The notes under the pieces are model-generated. The model did no database searches. It worked only from the letters and a program-made list of their open reading frames with translations, and was not told where the DNA came from. From assembly GCF_001586785.1 (NCBI RefSeq), contig NZ_LUFH02000037.1, positions 1 through 50,819 on the forward strand: 50,819 bases of DNA. Reading direction: 5' to 3'. Positions 18,125 through 27,623 of this stretch are shown here, one piece after another. The position numbers and the translations under genes were made by a program. The DNA is from Sphaerospermopsis aphanizomenoides BCCUSP55. Its GTDB lineage: Bacteria > Cyanobacteriota > Cyanobacteriia > Cyanobacteriales > Nostocaceae. Position 1 is the first letter of the stretch. The number at the start of each line of letters is the position of its first letter.

Positions 18125-18523
18125 TTAATCTTAAATTAACTAATCAATAGTCTAGTTATAATTTTATTGATATAAAATTCCAAATGATACAGTAAAAGTC
18201 AATAGTATTCAACAGTATTTACAGCTACTTATTTGATAAGTTAGCTGATTTATATCCAGTCGCTTTTGGAAAATTTTAATACTAGTTTCTAATCACGAAT
18301 TGGTATTAAGTAATTTCATCAAGCATTAAGAGTCCATATTTAAAATCTATAAATGCCTATTTAAAGAATGCTTTTATAGACTACAAAGCACATTTTTTAG
18401 TCCATCTTTTTCTGCATTGATAAATTTCCCGAAAATGGCAGTACCTATTTTTTAGGTTTTGCTAATTAGGAAGACAAATTGAAAATAAAACAACACAGTC
18501 AATCAAGGATAAATAGGTGATTT
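18125..18523. other. Leader region of the large secreted nuclease
   Basis: This is 400 bp of AT-rich sequence with no gene. It contains a solo copy of the MITE end GTATTAAGTA at 18303-18312 and an AGGTG ribosome-binding-like site just before the ATG at 18524. Confidence 0.5.
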
Positions 18524-21500
18524 ATGGCAGCTACAACTTTAACTCCCGGTGATATTGCGATTATTGGTTACACGACTAATGGTAGCCCTGATTCCTTCTC
18601 ATTTGTGAATTTAGTGCCAATCAGCGCAGGTACTATAATTTATTTCACTGATAATGGTTGGACTGGTACAGGTTTTAGAGGTTCATCTGCAACCGATGGT
18701 GATGGCAATGAAAATTTAATAAAATTTACAGCTAATAGTGATATTGCGGCGGGAACAGTTATTCGTAGTATTGACACATCTGCTAATTTTACTTGGACAA
18801 AAACAGGACAAATTGGAACTACTACATCAGGCAGTTATAATGATTTATCTTTGGGTCAATCGGGTGAACAAATAGCAGCATTTCAATCTACAAATACATC
18901 AAACCCGATGAATTCGGGATTTACAGGTATATATCAAATTGATAATACAGGAACATTTGAAAATGCTACTAGTTCATCTGAAGGTAATGTAATTCCTGGC
19001 TTATCCCAAAGTAGTAATACGGCAGTCTTATTTAACAATTTAGCAACTTACGCAGCATTCAATCTTAACACCCTCAGCGGTGGCACAAAAGCTGATTGGC
19101 AAGCAGCAATTAATAATGCAGCTAATTGGACTTTTAATAATAATGGAACTAGTTTACCAACTGGTAGTATTAGCGTTTCTAGTAGTGTTACCAACACAGC
19201 CCCCACAATTCAGGCTGATATTATTAATACAGTTGATGATCCGGAAATAACCACACTTTTCCTGAATGTTTCTGCCAGTAGTCCCAGTACAAATCCTGCA
19301 ACTTATATTAGTGGTGTAATTAATGATCCCACAGATCCAGCTAGTACAATTGGGATTGAGTTTGATATTAATGATGCAGAAACACCTAATTCCCTCACCA
19401 TAACAGCAGTCAGTAGTAATCAAAGCGTTGTAGCTGATAGTAATTTGGTCATTTCGGGAAGTGGAGGTGATAGAAATCTCAAAATTACTCCAGTAGGTGT
19501 AGGTTTTGCAGATATTACAGTTACCGTGAGTGATGGTACACTCACTAATTCCTATATAATTAAGTATGCTGCTTCGGAAGCAGGAACAACTAACAGCCGC
19601 TTTCTAACAGGAACTGCCGATGCTTCCACCGCCATTGCTGTAGACTCCCAGTATATGCTGGTGGGAGACGATGAAAATCAAGTTTTGCGACTTTACAATC
19701 GCAATAATTCTGGTTTAGCCGTTGCAGGTTTTGACTTTACATCTTCTTTAGGACTGACAGATTTATCTGGTGGTGTACCCAGAGAGGTAGACATTGAAGC
19801 TTCTACCCGTGTAGGAAATCGAATTTTCTGGATGGGTTCAGAAAGTAATAGTGATTCAGGTAGTTCTCGTCCTAACCGCGATCGCATTTTTGCCACCGAT
19901 ATTTCCGGCACAGGCGCGAATACAACTTTAAGTTACGCTGGTAGATACGATTTTCTCAAAGAAGATATCATTGCTTGGGATGTCAATAACCTCCACGGTA
20001 AAGGTACAAATTACTACGGACTAGCTGCTAGTGCAGCATCTGGTGTAGGTTCTAAACAAGGTGACGGTTATAACATTGAAGGGCTAGAAATGGCTCCTGA
20101 TCATACCACTGCTTATGTTGCCTTCCGCGCTCCTCAAGAACCCACCACTAACAGAACAAAAGCCCTGATTGTTCCTGTTACTAACTTTACCAGTTTACTA
20201 TCCTCTACTGGTGGTACACAAGGATTCGCAACTTTTGGCGCTCCCATTGAGTTAGATTTAGGTGGTCGTGGCATTCGGGAAATTAGAAAAAATACCGCCA
20301 ACCAATACATTATCATTGCTGGCCCCGCCGGAGATGCCGGAGCAGCCCCCAATGACTTCAGATTATACACTTGGACAGGCAATCCCATTGATGCACCCGT
20401 ACTTCGAGCAGCAGATTTAACAGCTTTGAATGCTGGAGGTAGCTTTGAATCAATTGTTGAAGTACCCAACTCTCTCACCGACACTAGTCAAATCCAGATA
20501 CTTGTAGATAATGGTGATAAAGTTTGGTACAACGACGGCACAATTGCCAAAGAACTCACTCAAAACAACTTCAAAAAATTCCGTAGTGATATAGTGACAA
20601 TAGGTGCAGAAGTCTTATCTTCCCCCACAGTCACAATTGCTGCCACAGATGCAGACGCAGCAGAAGCCAATGCTAATCCAGGAACTTTGAGAATTACCCG
20701 TACAGGCGATACCTCCTCAGCCCTGACTGTTAATTACACCATTGCTACAGGTGTAGGTCAAGCTGCCAATGATGGTACAGACTACAACCCAAATCTCACG
20801 GGTACTGCCACAATTGCGGCAAATAGCTCCTTTGTGGATATTACCATCACACCTATTGATGATCTAGATGTAGAAGGTAATGAAACAGTAACTCTCACTC
20901 TGAATAACAATCCTAGCTACACCTTGGGGACAAATACCACTGCCACAGTTACCATTGCTGACAACGATAGCACCTCACCTCCTGCCAACCTTGCACCAGG
21001 AGACATTATCTTTAATGAATACGTCTCCGATAATGATGCTAATGGCAATGATTTCTTTGAATTACTAGTTCTCAAAGATAATGCTGACTTGCGGGGATTA
21101 CGAGTTAGTGATAATGAACTTGTTGGTGGGGTTCTCAATAATAATGAATCAGTTTTTGTCTTTGGTAATGATTCATTTTTGAGTAATGTTCCCAAAGGTA
21201 CAGTGATTGCAGTTTGGACAGCAACAACCGGAATTTCCACAGATACTCTTGTCAATCCTGCCGCTAATGACTGGAAAATGGTACTTGCACCAGGAACAGG
21301 TGTAACTACTAGTGTAGATGGACTGGGTGGTAGCATTAATACAGGTTTATCTACTGGTGGTGAAGCTCTTTACCTCTATTTACCGGGAGGAGATGGTAAC
21401 AGTAGTGGAACTGACAATATTTACCTAGACTTTATTTCTTTTGAATCTGATGGTGGTGATGCACCTACTGGATTAGTTGACCTTAACCTCCCCAGTCTGG

Positions 21501-24500
21501 CTGATAATGCTTACTATACAGGTAATACTGCCTCTGGTAATGATTCTGCTAGTAACTGGATTAGGTATGATTTTCCCGCCAATACTACTAATTTTCCCAC
21601 ACCAGGAGATGCTAATCCCAGTCAAAATTTGAGCGATTTAAGAAGTGGAGGAACAAATACTCTTAATTTAAGTATTTCACCAAATACATTCTCAGAAAAT
21701 GCAGGTGTTAATGCCGCTACAGCTACGGTTACTCGCACAGGTGACACAACTAACGCTTTGACTGTTAATTTGAGTAGCAATGATACATCAGAAGTAACTG
21801 TCCCCACTACTGTAATTATTGCCGCAGGACAAACCAGTGCTACTTTTAACGTTAATGCTGTAGATGATGCTGTAGTTGATGGTTCTCAAAACGTTGTTAT
21901 TGCCGCCAATGCCAATAACTTTGTTGGTGCTACAGCTAATATAACAGTGACTGACAATGATTTTGCTATTGCCAAAATCCATGATATTCAAGGTAATGGT
22001 GCAACTTTTAACACTGCTTTTAGTGGGACACAAACAATTGAAGGTATTGTTACTCGTGCATTTCTTGGTGCTTCTCAACTGAACGGTTTTTATGTTCAAG
22101 AAGAAGATGCTGATGCTGATGGTGATTCTACGACCTCAGAAGCTATCTTTGTTTACGACCCAACGGGATTATTTACAGGTAATGTGGGTGATAAAGTCCG
22201 AGTCACAGGTACTGTAGGAGAATACACTAGCACCAGTAGCGGTGTCACCAGCAGTTTAACCCAACTTTCTAGTATTACCAGTGTTGTTGATTTAGGTGCT
22301 AATGTTCTACCCACAGTCACAAATATTCAGCTTCCTGTTACTAGTGTCACTGACTTAGAAAGCTATGAAGGAATGTTAGTTAATCTCAGTGCGGGAACTG
22401 GGAGTTTGACAGTTACTGAACATTTCCAATTAGGTCGTTTTGGCCAGGTTTTACTTTCAGCTACAGGTGCTAGTAACCAATCAGGTACAGATGGCAGGCT
22501 GGAACAATATACACAATTTAATGCTCCTAGTGTCAGTGGATATGCTGCCTATTTAGCTGAGATTGCTAAACGGGAAATTATTCTTGATGATGGTAGCAGC
22601 ACACAAAACCCTGATCCAATTCTTTTTGGTCGTAACGGTCAACCTTTGAGTGCATCTAATACTCTGCGCGGTGGTGATACTGTAGATAGCATTACGGGAA
22701 TTTTAGACCAGCGTTTTGAAGGTTATCGCATTCAAACATCCACAGGAGTTAACTTTACAGGTACTAATTCCCGTCCTCATACATCCCCAAATGTGGGTGG
22801 AACTTTAAAGGTTGCTAGTTTCAATGTTCTTAATTACTTTAATGGTAATGGTGCTGGTGGAGGTTTCCCCACTCCCAGAGGTGCAGAAAATCTGACGGAG
22901 TTTAACCGTCAACGGGACAAAATTATCCAAGCAATCATTAATTCCGGTGCAGATGTAATGGGATTAATGGAAATGGAAAATGATGGTTATGGTTCTACTA
23001 GTGCGATTCAAGATTTAGTCAATGGACTCAATGCGATCGCCGGTGCTGGTACTTATGCTTTCATTAATCCTGGTACTAGTTTGGGAACAGATCAAATTAC
23101 AGTTGCATTAATCTACAAACCAGGCCAAGTAACTTTTGTAGGTGCAGCAGCAACAATGGCTGATGGTTATGGTACAGGTGCATTTGATGTAGTTGGCCGT
23201 AAACCTTTAGCGCAGACATTCCAGCAAAATTCTAATGGTGAACAATTTACTGTCGTTGTTAATCACTTCAAATCTAAAGGTTCAAGTTCTGGTGGTGTTG
23301 GTGATAACGACATTGGAGATGGTCAAGGTTTCTCTAATGGGACACGCACTCGTCAAGCACAAGATTTAGCTGCATGGTTAGCAACCAATCCTACAGGTAC
23401 AACTGACTCAGATTATTTAATCATCGGTGATTTGAATGCCTACGCCCAAGAAAATCCCCTGACAACTTTAGCAACTGCTGGATATAACAACCTACTACCA
23501 AATACATCTTACTCTTACGTATTTGATGGACAATGGGGTTCTTTAGATCATGCTTTAGCTAATAGCAGTTTAGCAGCACAGGTGACAGGGGCGGAAAAAT
23601 GGCATATCAACAGTGACGAACCTACGGTTTTAGACTACAACACCAACTTTAAATCAGTAGGACAACAAACCAGCTTATACAATGCTGACCAATATCGTGC
23701 TTCTGATCATGATCCGGTAATTATAGGACTGAATCTTTTATCTGCACTTCCTATCATCAGTATCAATAATCCAAGTGTGACTGAAGGTAATAGCGGTACA
23801 ACTTCTTTAACATTTACCGTCAGTTTAGACAAAGCTAGTAATCTTCCAGTTACTGTTAACTATGCCACAGTCAATGGTACTGCCTACTCTGGTTATGATT
23901 ACACTGCTGCTGGTGGTACACTCACCTTTGCTGGGGAAGAAACCACTAAAGTTGTTAATGTGGCTGTAATTGCAGATTTATACCACGAAGGTAACGAAAC
24001 TTTCCAACTACAACTGAGTAACCCCAGCAATGCTACCATCAATACTGGTTCTGGAACTGGCACAATTATTAATGACGATGCAGCACCTAGTTTGAGTATC
24101 AATAACATTAGTGTGGCAGAAGGAAATAGTGGTACTCGCTTTGCTACCTTTAATGTGAATTTGTCTACAGCTTCTGGTCAAACTGTCACTGTTAACTATG
24201 CCACAGCAGACGGAACTGCAACAGTTGCTGATAATGATTACACTCCCACCAGTGGAACTTTAATTTTTGCACCGGGAAGTACCTTACTAACTGTTAGTGT
24301 TCCTATTGTGGGCGATTCTCAACTAGAATCAGATGAAAGCTTCTATCTGAATCTTAGCAATGTTAGTGGAGCTACCCTGGCTAATAGTCAAGGTGTTGTT
24401 ACTATTCTTGATAATGATGCATTTACATCTGTCACTCTCACAGGAACATCTGGTAAAGATACTCTCACGGGTGGAGATGGTGACGACAATATTTTTGGGT

Positions 24501-24997
24501 TGGATGGTAATGATACCCTCAATGGTGGTGCTGGTGATGACTTTATCAACGGTGGGTTAGGAGCAGATATTTTGACTGGGGGTTCGGGTGCTGATAGTTT
24601 CATCCATAACAACTTTAATGAATCTCTATTCGCAAACCCTGACCGGATTCGTGATTTTAATCCTGGTGCTGGAGACCGGATCATTCTCAATAATCTTCCC
24701 ACTGCTGTCTTCAATGCTGGCATCATCAACTCCAGCAATTTAAGTAATGCTGTTGTCGCTGCTTACAGTGATGCTGATCCCACAGTAGCAGGTTCACAGG
24801 TTTTAGGAACTAATCAAGCTGTATTTTTTAGCTTTGGTAGTAGTGCTGCAACCCGACGCACGTATCTATCAGTTAACAATAATACACAAGGCTTTAATGC
24901 CAGCAATGACTTGTTTATCGAGGTGACTGGTTTAGTGGGAACTCTACCGACAGGAGCATTAACAGCAAGTAACTATTTTGACTATTTTGCAATTTAA
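18524..24997 (+). CDS. Giant secreted ExeM/NucH-type nuclease with Calx-beta, lamin-tail-like and RTX domains
   Basis: The protein has 2157 residues and no N-terminal signal peptide. Approximate domains: 1-230 an N-terminal surface domain; 355-695 a DUF3616-like domain; 703-816 Calx-beta; 823-1035 a lamin-tail-like domain (GDIIFNEYVSDNDANGNDFF); 1046-1146 Calx-beta-like; 1150-1412 the OB-fold part of ExeM-type nucleases (KIHDIQGNGATFNTAFSGTQ); 1426-1740 endonuclease/exonuclease/phosphatase domain; 1743-1966 two Calx-beta; 1970-2026 RTX repeats (GGDGDDNIFGLDGNDTLNGG). Catalytic blocks are SFNVLNYF, LMEMEND, VVNHFKSKG, IIGDLNAY and SDHDPVIIGL. The C-terminal RTX block and lack of a signal peptide point to type I secretion, with calcium-dependent folding outside. 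Extracellular DNA breakdown for phosphate or nucleosides is the likely role, by analogy with ExeM. Confidence 0.9.
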   Translation: MAATTLTPGDIAIIGYTTNGSPDSFSFVNLVPISAGTIIYFTDNGWTGTGFRGSSATDGDGNENLIKFTANSDIAAGTVIRSIDTSANFTWTKTGQIGTTTSGSYNDLSLGQSGEQIAAFQSTNTSNPMNSGFTGIYQIDNTGTFENATSSSEGNVIPGLSQSSNTAVLFNNLATYAAFNLNTLSGGTKADWQAAINNAANWTFNNNGTSLPTGSISVSSSVTNTAPTIQADIINTVDDPEITTLFLNVSASSPSTNPATYISGVINDPTDPASTIGIEFDINDAETPNSLTITAVSSNQSVVADSNLVISGSGGDRNLKITPVGVGFADITVTVSDGTLTNSYIIKYAASEAGTTNSRFLTGTADASTAIAVDSQYMLVGDDENQVLRLYNRNNSGLAVAGFDFTSSLGLTDLSGGVPREVDIEASTRVGNRIFWMGSESNSDSGSSRPNRDRIFATDISGTGANTTLSYAGRYDFLKEDIIAWDVNNLHGKGTNYYGLAASAASGVGSKQGDGYNIEGLEMAPDHTTAYVAFRAPQEPTTNRTKALIVPVTNFTSLLSSTGGTQGFATFGAPIELDLGGRGIREIRKNTANQYIIIAGPAGDAGAAPNDFRLYTWTGNPIDAPVLRAADLTALNAGGSFESIVEVPNSLTDTSQIQILVDNGDKVWYNDGTIAKELTQNNFKKFRSDIVTIGAEVLSSPTVTIAATDADAAEANANPGTLRITRTGDTSSALTVNYTIATGVGQAANDGTDYNPNLTGTATIAANSSFVDITITPIDDLDVEGNETVTLTLNNNPSYTLGTNTTATVTIADNDSTSPPANLAPGDIIFNEYVSDNDANGNDFFELLVLKDNADLRGLRVSDNELVGGVLNNNESVFVFGNDSFLSNVPKGTVIAVWTATTGISTDTLVNPAANDWKMVLAPGTGVTTSVDGLGGSINTGLSTGGEALYLYLPGGDGNSSGTDNIYLDFISFESDGGDAPTGLVDLNLPSLADNAYYTGNTASGNDSASNWIRYDFPANTTNFPTPGDANPSQNLSDLRSGGTNTLNLSISPNTFSENAGVNAATATVTRTGDTTNALTVNLSSNDTSEVTVPTTVIIAAGQTSATFNVNAVDDAVVDGSQNVVIAANANNFVGATANITVTDNDFAIAKIHDIQGNGATFNTAFSGTQTIEGIVTRAFLGASQLNGFYVQEEDADADGDSTTSEAIFVYDPTGLFTGNVGDKVRVTGTVGEYTSTSSGVTSSLTQLSSITSVVDLGANVLPTVTNIQLPVTSVTDLESYEGMLVNLSAGTGSLTVTEHFQLGRFGQVLLSATGASNQSGTDGRLEQYTQFNAPSVSGYAAYLAEIAKREIILDDGSSTQNPDPILFGRNGQPLSASNTLRGGDTVDSITGILDQRFEGYRIQTSTGVNFTGTNSRPHTSPNVGGTLKVASFNVLNYFNGNGAGGGFPTPRGAENLTEFNRQRDKIIQAIINSGADVMGLMEMENDGYGSTSAIQDLVNGLNAIAGAGTYAFINPGTSLGTDQITVALIYKPGQVTFVGAAATMADGYGTGAFDVVGRKPLAQTFQQNSNGEQFTVVVNHFKSKGSSSGGVGDNDIGDGQGFSNGTRTRQAQDLAAWLATNPTGTTDSDYLIIGDLNAYAQENPLTTLATAGYNNLLPNTSYSYVFDGQWGSLDHALANSSLAAQVTGAEKWHINSDEPTVLDYNTNFKSVGQQTSLYNADQYRASDHDPVIIGLNLLSALPIISINNPSVTEGNSGTTSLTFTVSLDKASNLPVTVNYATVNGTAYSGYDYTAAGGTLTFAGEETTKVVNVAVIADLYHEGNETFQLQLSNPSNATINTGSGTGTIINDDAAPSLSINNISVAEGNSGTRFATFNVNLSTASGQTVTVNYATADGTATVADNDYTPTSGTLIFAPGSTLLTVSVPIVGDSQLESDESFYLNLSNVSGATLANSQGVVTILDNDAFTSVTLTGTSGKDTLTGGDGDDNIFGLDGNDTLNGGAGDDFINGGLGADILTGGSGADSFIHNNFNESLFANPDRIRDFNPGAGDRIILNNLPTAVFNAGIINSSNLSNAVVAAYSDADPTVAGSQVLGTNQAVFFSFGSSAATRRTYLSVNNNTQGFNASNDLFIEVTGLVGTLPTGALTASNYFDYFAI

Positions 24998-25101
24998 GAA
25001 TAGGACACAGAAGCAGGAAAGAGGGAATAGGCAATAGTTTATTCTCTCCTTGTCTTTTGTAACTTTTTTGCACACTTAATCAAATCAACTCTCAACAGCA
25101 A

Positions 25102-25710
25102 ATGCTAACTAAAACTCATTTTCTCAATCGTCGAATTCTCCATTGGAGTTTAGCAACTTCTGCTACTCTTACCATTATTGCCAGTCTCCCTGCCAAAACT
25201 TTGGCTTTAACTGGTTTCACTGGTGATTATGACCCTAGTAACTGGACACTGACAAACACCAACGCTGATGGTAGTGTTGATACAACTAATGCAGCTAGTG
25301 GTTCAATTGATTTAATTGGTGGAGATGATGGTGGCGAATCTCCAGGTACAACTGACTGGACTATTAATATAACTCCTTCTAGAGCAGGTTCTGTGAGTTT
25401 TGACTGGAGTTACTTTTCCCTAGATATTCCTGGTAACGATACAGCAGGTTATTTGCTCAATAACATATTTTACCAATTAGCTGCAACAGATGGAGACTCC
25501 AGCACTGCACCTGTCACCTTTTTACTCAACCCTGGTGACACCTTTGGTTTTCGAGTTGCAACCGTAGATAATTTAGGTGGTCTAGGAATATTTACTGTTC
25601 AAAATTTCAACGTCCAACCAGTAGCAGTACCTTTTCAATCTTCGCCAGTAATCGGTTTAGCAGTGTTAGGTTTAAATGGATTGTATCGGCAGTGGCGGAA
25701 ACGATGTTAG
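25102..25710 (+). CDS. Exported surface protein with PEP-CTERM-like tail
   Basis: The 202-residue product has an N-terminal signal peptide (LATSATLTIIASLPAKTLAL) and a Gly/Asp/Thr-rich extracellular domain (ITPSRAGSVSFDWSYFSLD). The C-terminus is PFQSSPVIGLAVLGLNGLYR followed by basic residues. That tail has the layout of a sorting signal (short motif, hydrophobic helix, basic end) and resembles the cyanobacterial PF-type variant of PEP-CTERM, although the canonical PEP is absent. It starts about 100 bp after the giant nuclease on the same strand, so cotranscription is possible. The function is unknown; a matrix or envelope protein is likely. Confidence 0.7.
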   Translation: MLTKTHFLNRRILHWSLATSATLTIIASLPAKTLALTGFTGDYDPSNWTLTNTNADGSVDTTNAASGSIDLIGGDDGGESPGTTDWTINITPSRAGSVSFDWSYFSLDIPGNDTAGYLLNNIFYQLAATDGDSSTAPVTFLLNPGDTFGFRVATVDNLGGLGIFTVQNFNVQPVAVPFQSSPVIGLAVLGLNGLYRQWRKRC

Positions 25711-25961
25711 GTTTAGTTACATTATCGGCTTGACAATTTCAGTAAAATCATCTATTTTAATGTGGTGTGTTCAAATTTATCGACACACCTCGCCCGAACC
25801 TTGAAAACCGCATAACTTCGTTAAGGTGTGTCGATTGCTTGCACCATAAGGCTTTCAGGCTGCGATTTTGACCATTTCTAGAAATTTTTTTTCCATTTTC
25901 CAGAGGTGTGTCGATTAGGGTATCTGAAACCCTTGCTCTGTAAGGTTTCCAGAAGTGAACT
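25711..25961 (+). promoter_or_regulatory. CRISPR leader
   Basis: This AT-rich non-coding stretch directly upstream of the first intact repeat is the expected leader, because the array degenerates at the opposite end. It holds AGGTGTGTCGATT twice in direct orientation (25824-25836 and 25904-25916, exactly 80 bp apart) and a near-copy inverted at 25778-25790. GGTGTGT and ACACACC at 25764-25789 form a perfect 7-bp inverted repeat. These could be adaptation or transcription signals (inference). Confidence 0.7.
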
Positions 25962-26509
25962 CTTTACAAACCCGCTCCCCCGAAAGGGGATGGAAACCGT
26001 CATCACTAACTGCATCGCAGGAAAACCTGAATCCTTTACAAACCCGCTCCCCCGAAAGGGGATGGAAACTTCTTCTGTTGGGGTTGTCCTTACATCCCCG
26101 CAGGAAAAGGAACTTTACAAACCCGCTCCCCCGAAAGGGGATGGAAACGCCTAAAACCGTTCTCAGAGACATTTAATAAACCACCTTTACAAACCCGCTC
26201 CCCCGAAAGGGGATGGAAACGGCAGACGTAATCTGCCTGGGTGGTTTCTATAAAAACTCTTTACAAACCCGCTCCCCCGAAAGGGGATGGAAACGTAATC
26301 GGTGCAATATAGGTGTTTTGATCGCCAGCTTTACAAACCCACTTCCCCGAAAGGGGATGGAAACCCAAACTGACCACCGTAGGTTTTTACGCCTACTACA
26401 CCTTTACAAACCAACTTCCCCGAAAGGGGATGGAAACTTCAAGCCATGCAAGCACGCATCGTAAGGGCGTTTTCTTTACAAACCAACTTCCCCGAAAGGG
26501 GATGGAAAC
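25962..26509 (+). CRISPR. CRISPR array, 8 repeats and 7 spacers
   Basis: Repeats are 36 bp, begin CTTTACAAACC, contain the stem CCCC-CGAAA-GGGG and end GGGGATGGAAAC. They start at 25962, 26034, 26113, 26185, 26259, 26329, 26402 and 26474. Spacer lengths are 36, 43, 36, 38, 34, 37 and 36 bp. The first five repeats are identical; the sixth changes GCTC to ACTT and the last two also change CCC to CCA, so the distal end is on the right and transcription runs rightward. The GGAAAC 3' end would give the usual crRNA 5' handle. No cas gene lies in the window, so the subtype cannot be read directly. Translated frames across the array are artefacts. Confidence 0.98.
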
Positions 26510-26773
26510 CCAATACCCTAATTACCAGCAATTCTCATTTTGAAAAAAATAAAATGAAATTCTCTTAATTTAAGTGTAAAACTTGTATCAAATTATCATT
26601 TTTTGGTAGATAGTTATCATCCGATGCTGGAGATAGATAGGGTTTTAAAAATCTTGAAAAATTCAGACATGAAGAATTGATTTCAACTTCGCACCAATTA
26701 ACTTCGAGACTTGAGTCTTCATCTTTTAAGGGAACTCTAGAAGTTTGACACTATGGAATAGTTTTAATATCTG
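26510..26773. other. Spacer between CRISPR array and MazF gene
   Basis: About 260 bp of AT-rich sequence holds no gene and no further repeat. It would receive the 3' ends of both the array transcript and mazF. Confidence 0.5.
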
Positions 26774-27112
26774 CTAGTCCAAACCTAAATGTAGCTTGAT
26801 AGCATCATTGACCAAATGGATCAACTCTTGACTTAAACACCCTACCACATCTCCTAAAATGCGCTGTTTAGAAATTGTCCGTATTTGTTGCGCTTGTACC
26901 TTAGAAGTTTTAGACAAACCCGAATCTTCTGGATTTAATAAAACTTCAAAAGGATAAACACGACTCATATTAGATGTAATTGGTAAAATCGTCACCGTAG
27001 TAGAGGCATTATTATTAGCATCATTACTAACAATGAGTACAGGACGGCGTTTATTCATTTCTGACCCCACTGCGGGACTGAGATTTGCAAAGTATATTTC
27101 ACCACGTTTCAT
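26774..27112 (-). CDS. mazF: MazF/PemK family mRNA interferase toxin
   Basis: The 112-residue protein has the standard MazF/PemK pattern: MKRGEIYFANLSPAVGSEMN, then RRPVLIVSND, VTILPITSN, a central YPFEVLLN and SKVQAQQIRTISKQR. Such toxins are ribosome-independent, sequence-specific endoribonucleases. The reading frame overlaps the end of the antitoxin gene by 14 bp, typical of a coupled pair. The sequence is intact. Cleavage specificity is unknown. The pair lies between the CRISPR array and an orphan repeat. Confidence 0.93.
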   Translation of the reverse strand: MKRGEIYFANLSPAVGSEMNKRRPVLIVSNDANNNASTTVTILPITSNMSRVYPFEVLLNPEDSGLSKTSKVQAQQIRTISKQRILGDVVGCLSQELIHLVNDAIKLHLGLD

Positions 27113-27323
27113 CTGTCAGCCCATCACCTACAGTTAAATCCCATTCTGGGTTAAATTCCGCTGCTGCTTCCCGGTAAGCTTGTTCTAACTCCTGATAACG
27201 CAGTAATTCTATGGCTAACTCAATTACTTGAGAACGAGATTTACAGCCTTTAGTCAATTTATAATCTTCAATAAACTGCACCAAAGAGGATGGTAAGGAA
27301 ATGGAAAGTTTTTCAGCTTGCAT
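27099..27323 (-). CDS. Ribbon-helix-helix antitoxin of the MazF toxin
   Basis: The 74-residue protein starts with a beta strand and two helices of the CopG/MetJ fold (KLSISLPSSLVQFIEDY, then KSRSQVIELAIELLRYQEL). The acidic, probably disordered C-terminus (EFNPEWDLTVGDGLTDETW) suits toxin neutralisation. It overlaps mazF by 14 bp. By family precedent the pair should bind its own promoter, upstream of 27323, in the spacer that also contains the isolated CRISPR repeat. Confidence 0.88.
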   Translation of the reverse strand: MQAEKLSISLPSSLVQFIEDYKLTKGCKSRSQVIELAIELLRYQELEQAYREAAAEFNPEWDLTVGDGLTDETW

Positions 27324-27447
27324 AGTATTACCAAAAGGTAATTATATTTTTCCTACTTTATAGTAATATAAATAGTGGGAGTAATACATCTAACATCAAG
27401 CAATCAAGAAAATTGATTGATATTAAACTGCTAATACATTCATTTTT

Positions 27448-27483
27448 CTTTATAAACCCGCTTCCCCGAAAGGGGATGAAAAC
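27448..27483 (+). repeat. Orphan, mutated CRISPR repeat
   Basis: This 36-bp unit is in the same orientation as the array repeats and matches them except for CTTTATAAAC in place of CTTTACAAAC, CTTCCC for CTCCCC, and GATGAAAAC for GATGGAAAC. It lies 938 bp beyond the last array repeat, with the MazEF pair between. No second repeat is next to it. It looks like a fossil of a longer or second array. Confidence 0.9.
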
Positions 27484-27623
27484 TCTAAACCCTATTTACT
27501 AATCAAATCGCTTTTTTCATCCTGCTAATCCTTTAATCCTGGACATCCTGATTCTGACAGATTCTCCAAAACTCCCCAAAAATGTCATCATAATAAAGGT
27601 AAAAATTCACTGGAGATAAAGCC

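Noticed and set aside
25906-26464. Open frames across the CRISPR array on both strands, giving repetitive peptides
   Set aside because: They are translations of the 36-bp repeats and spacers, with no start signals or homology.
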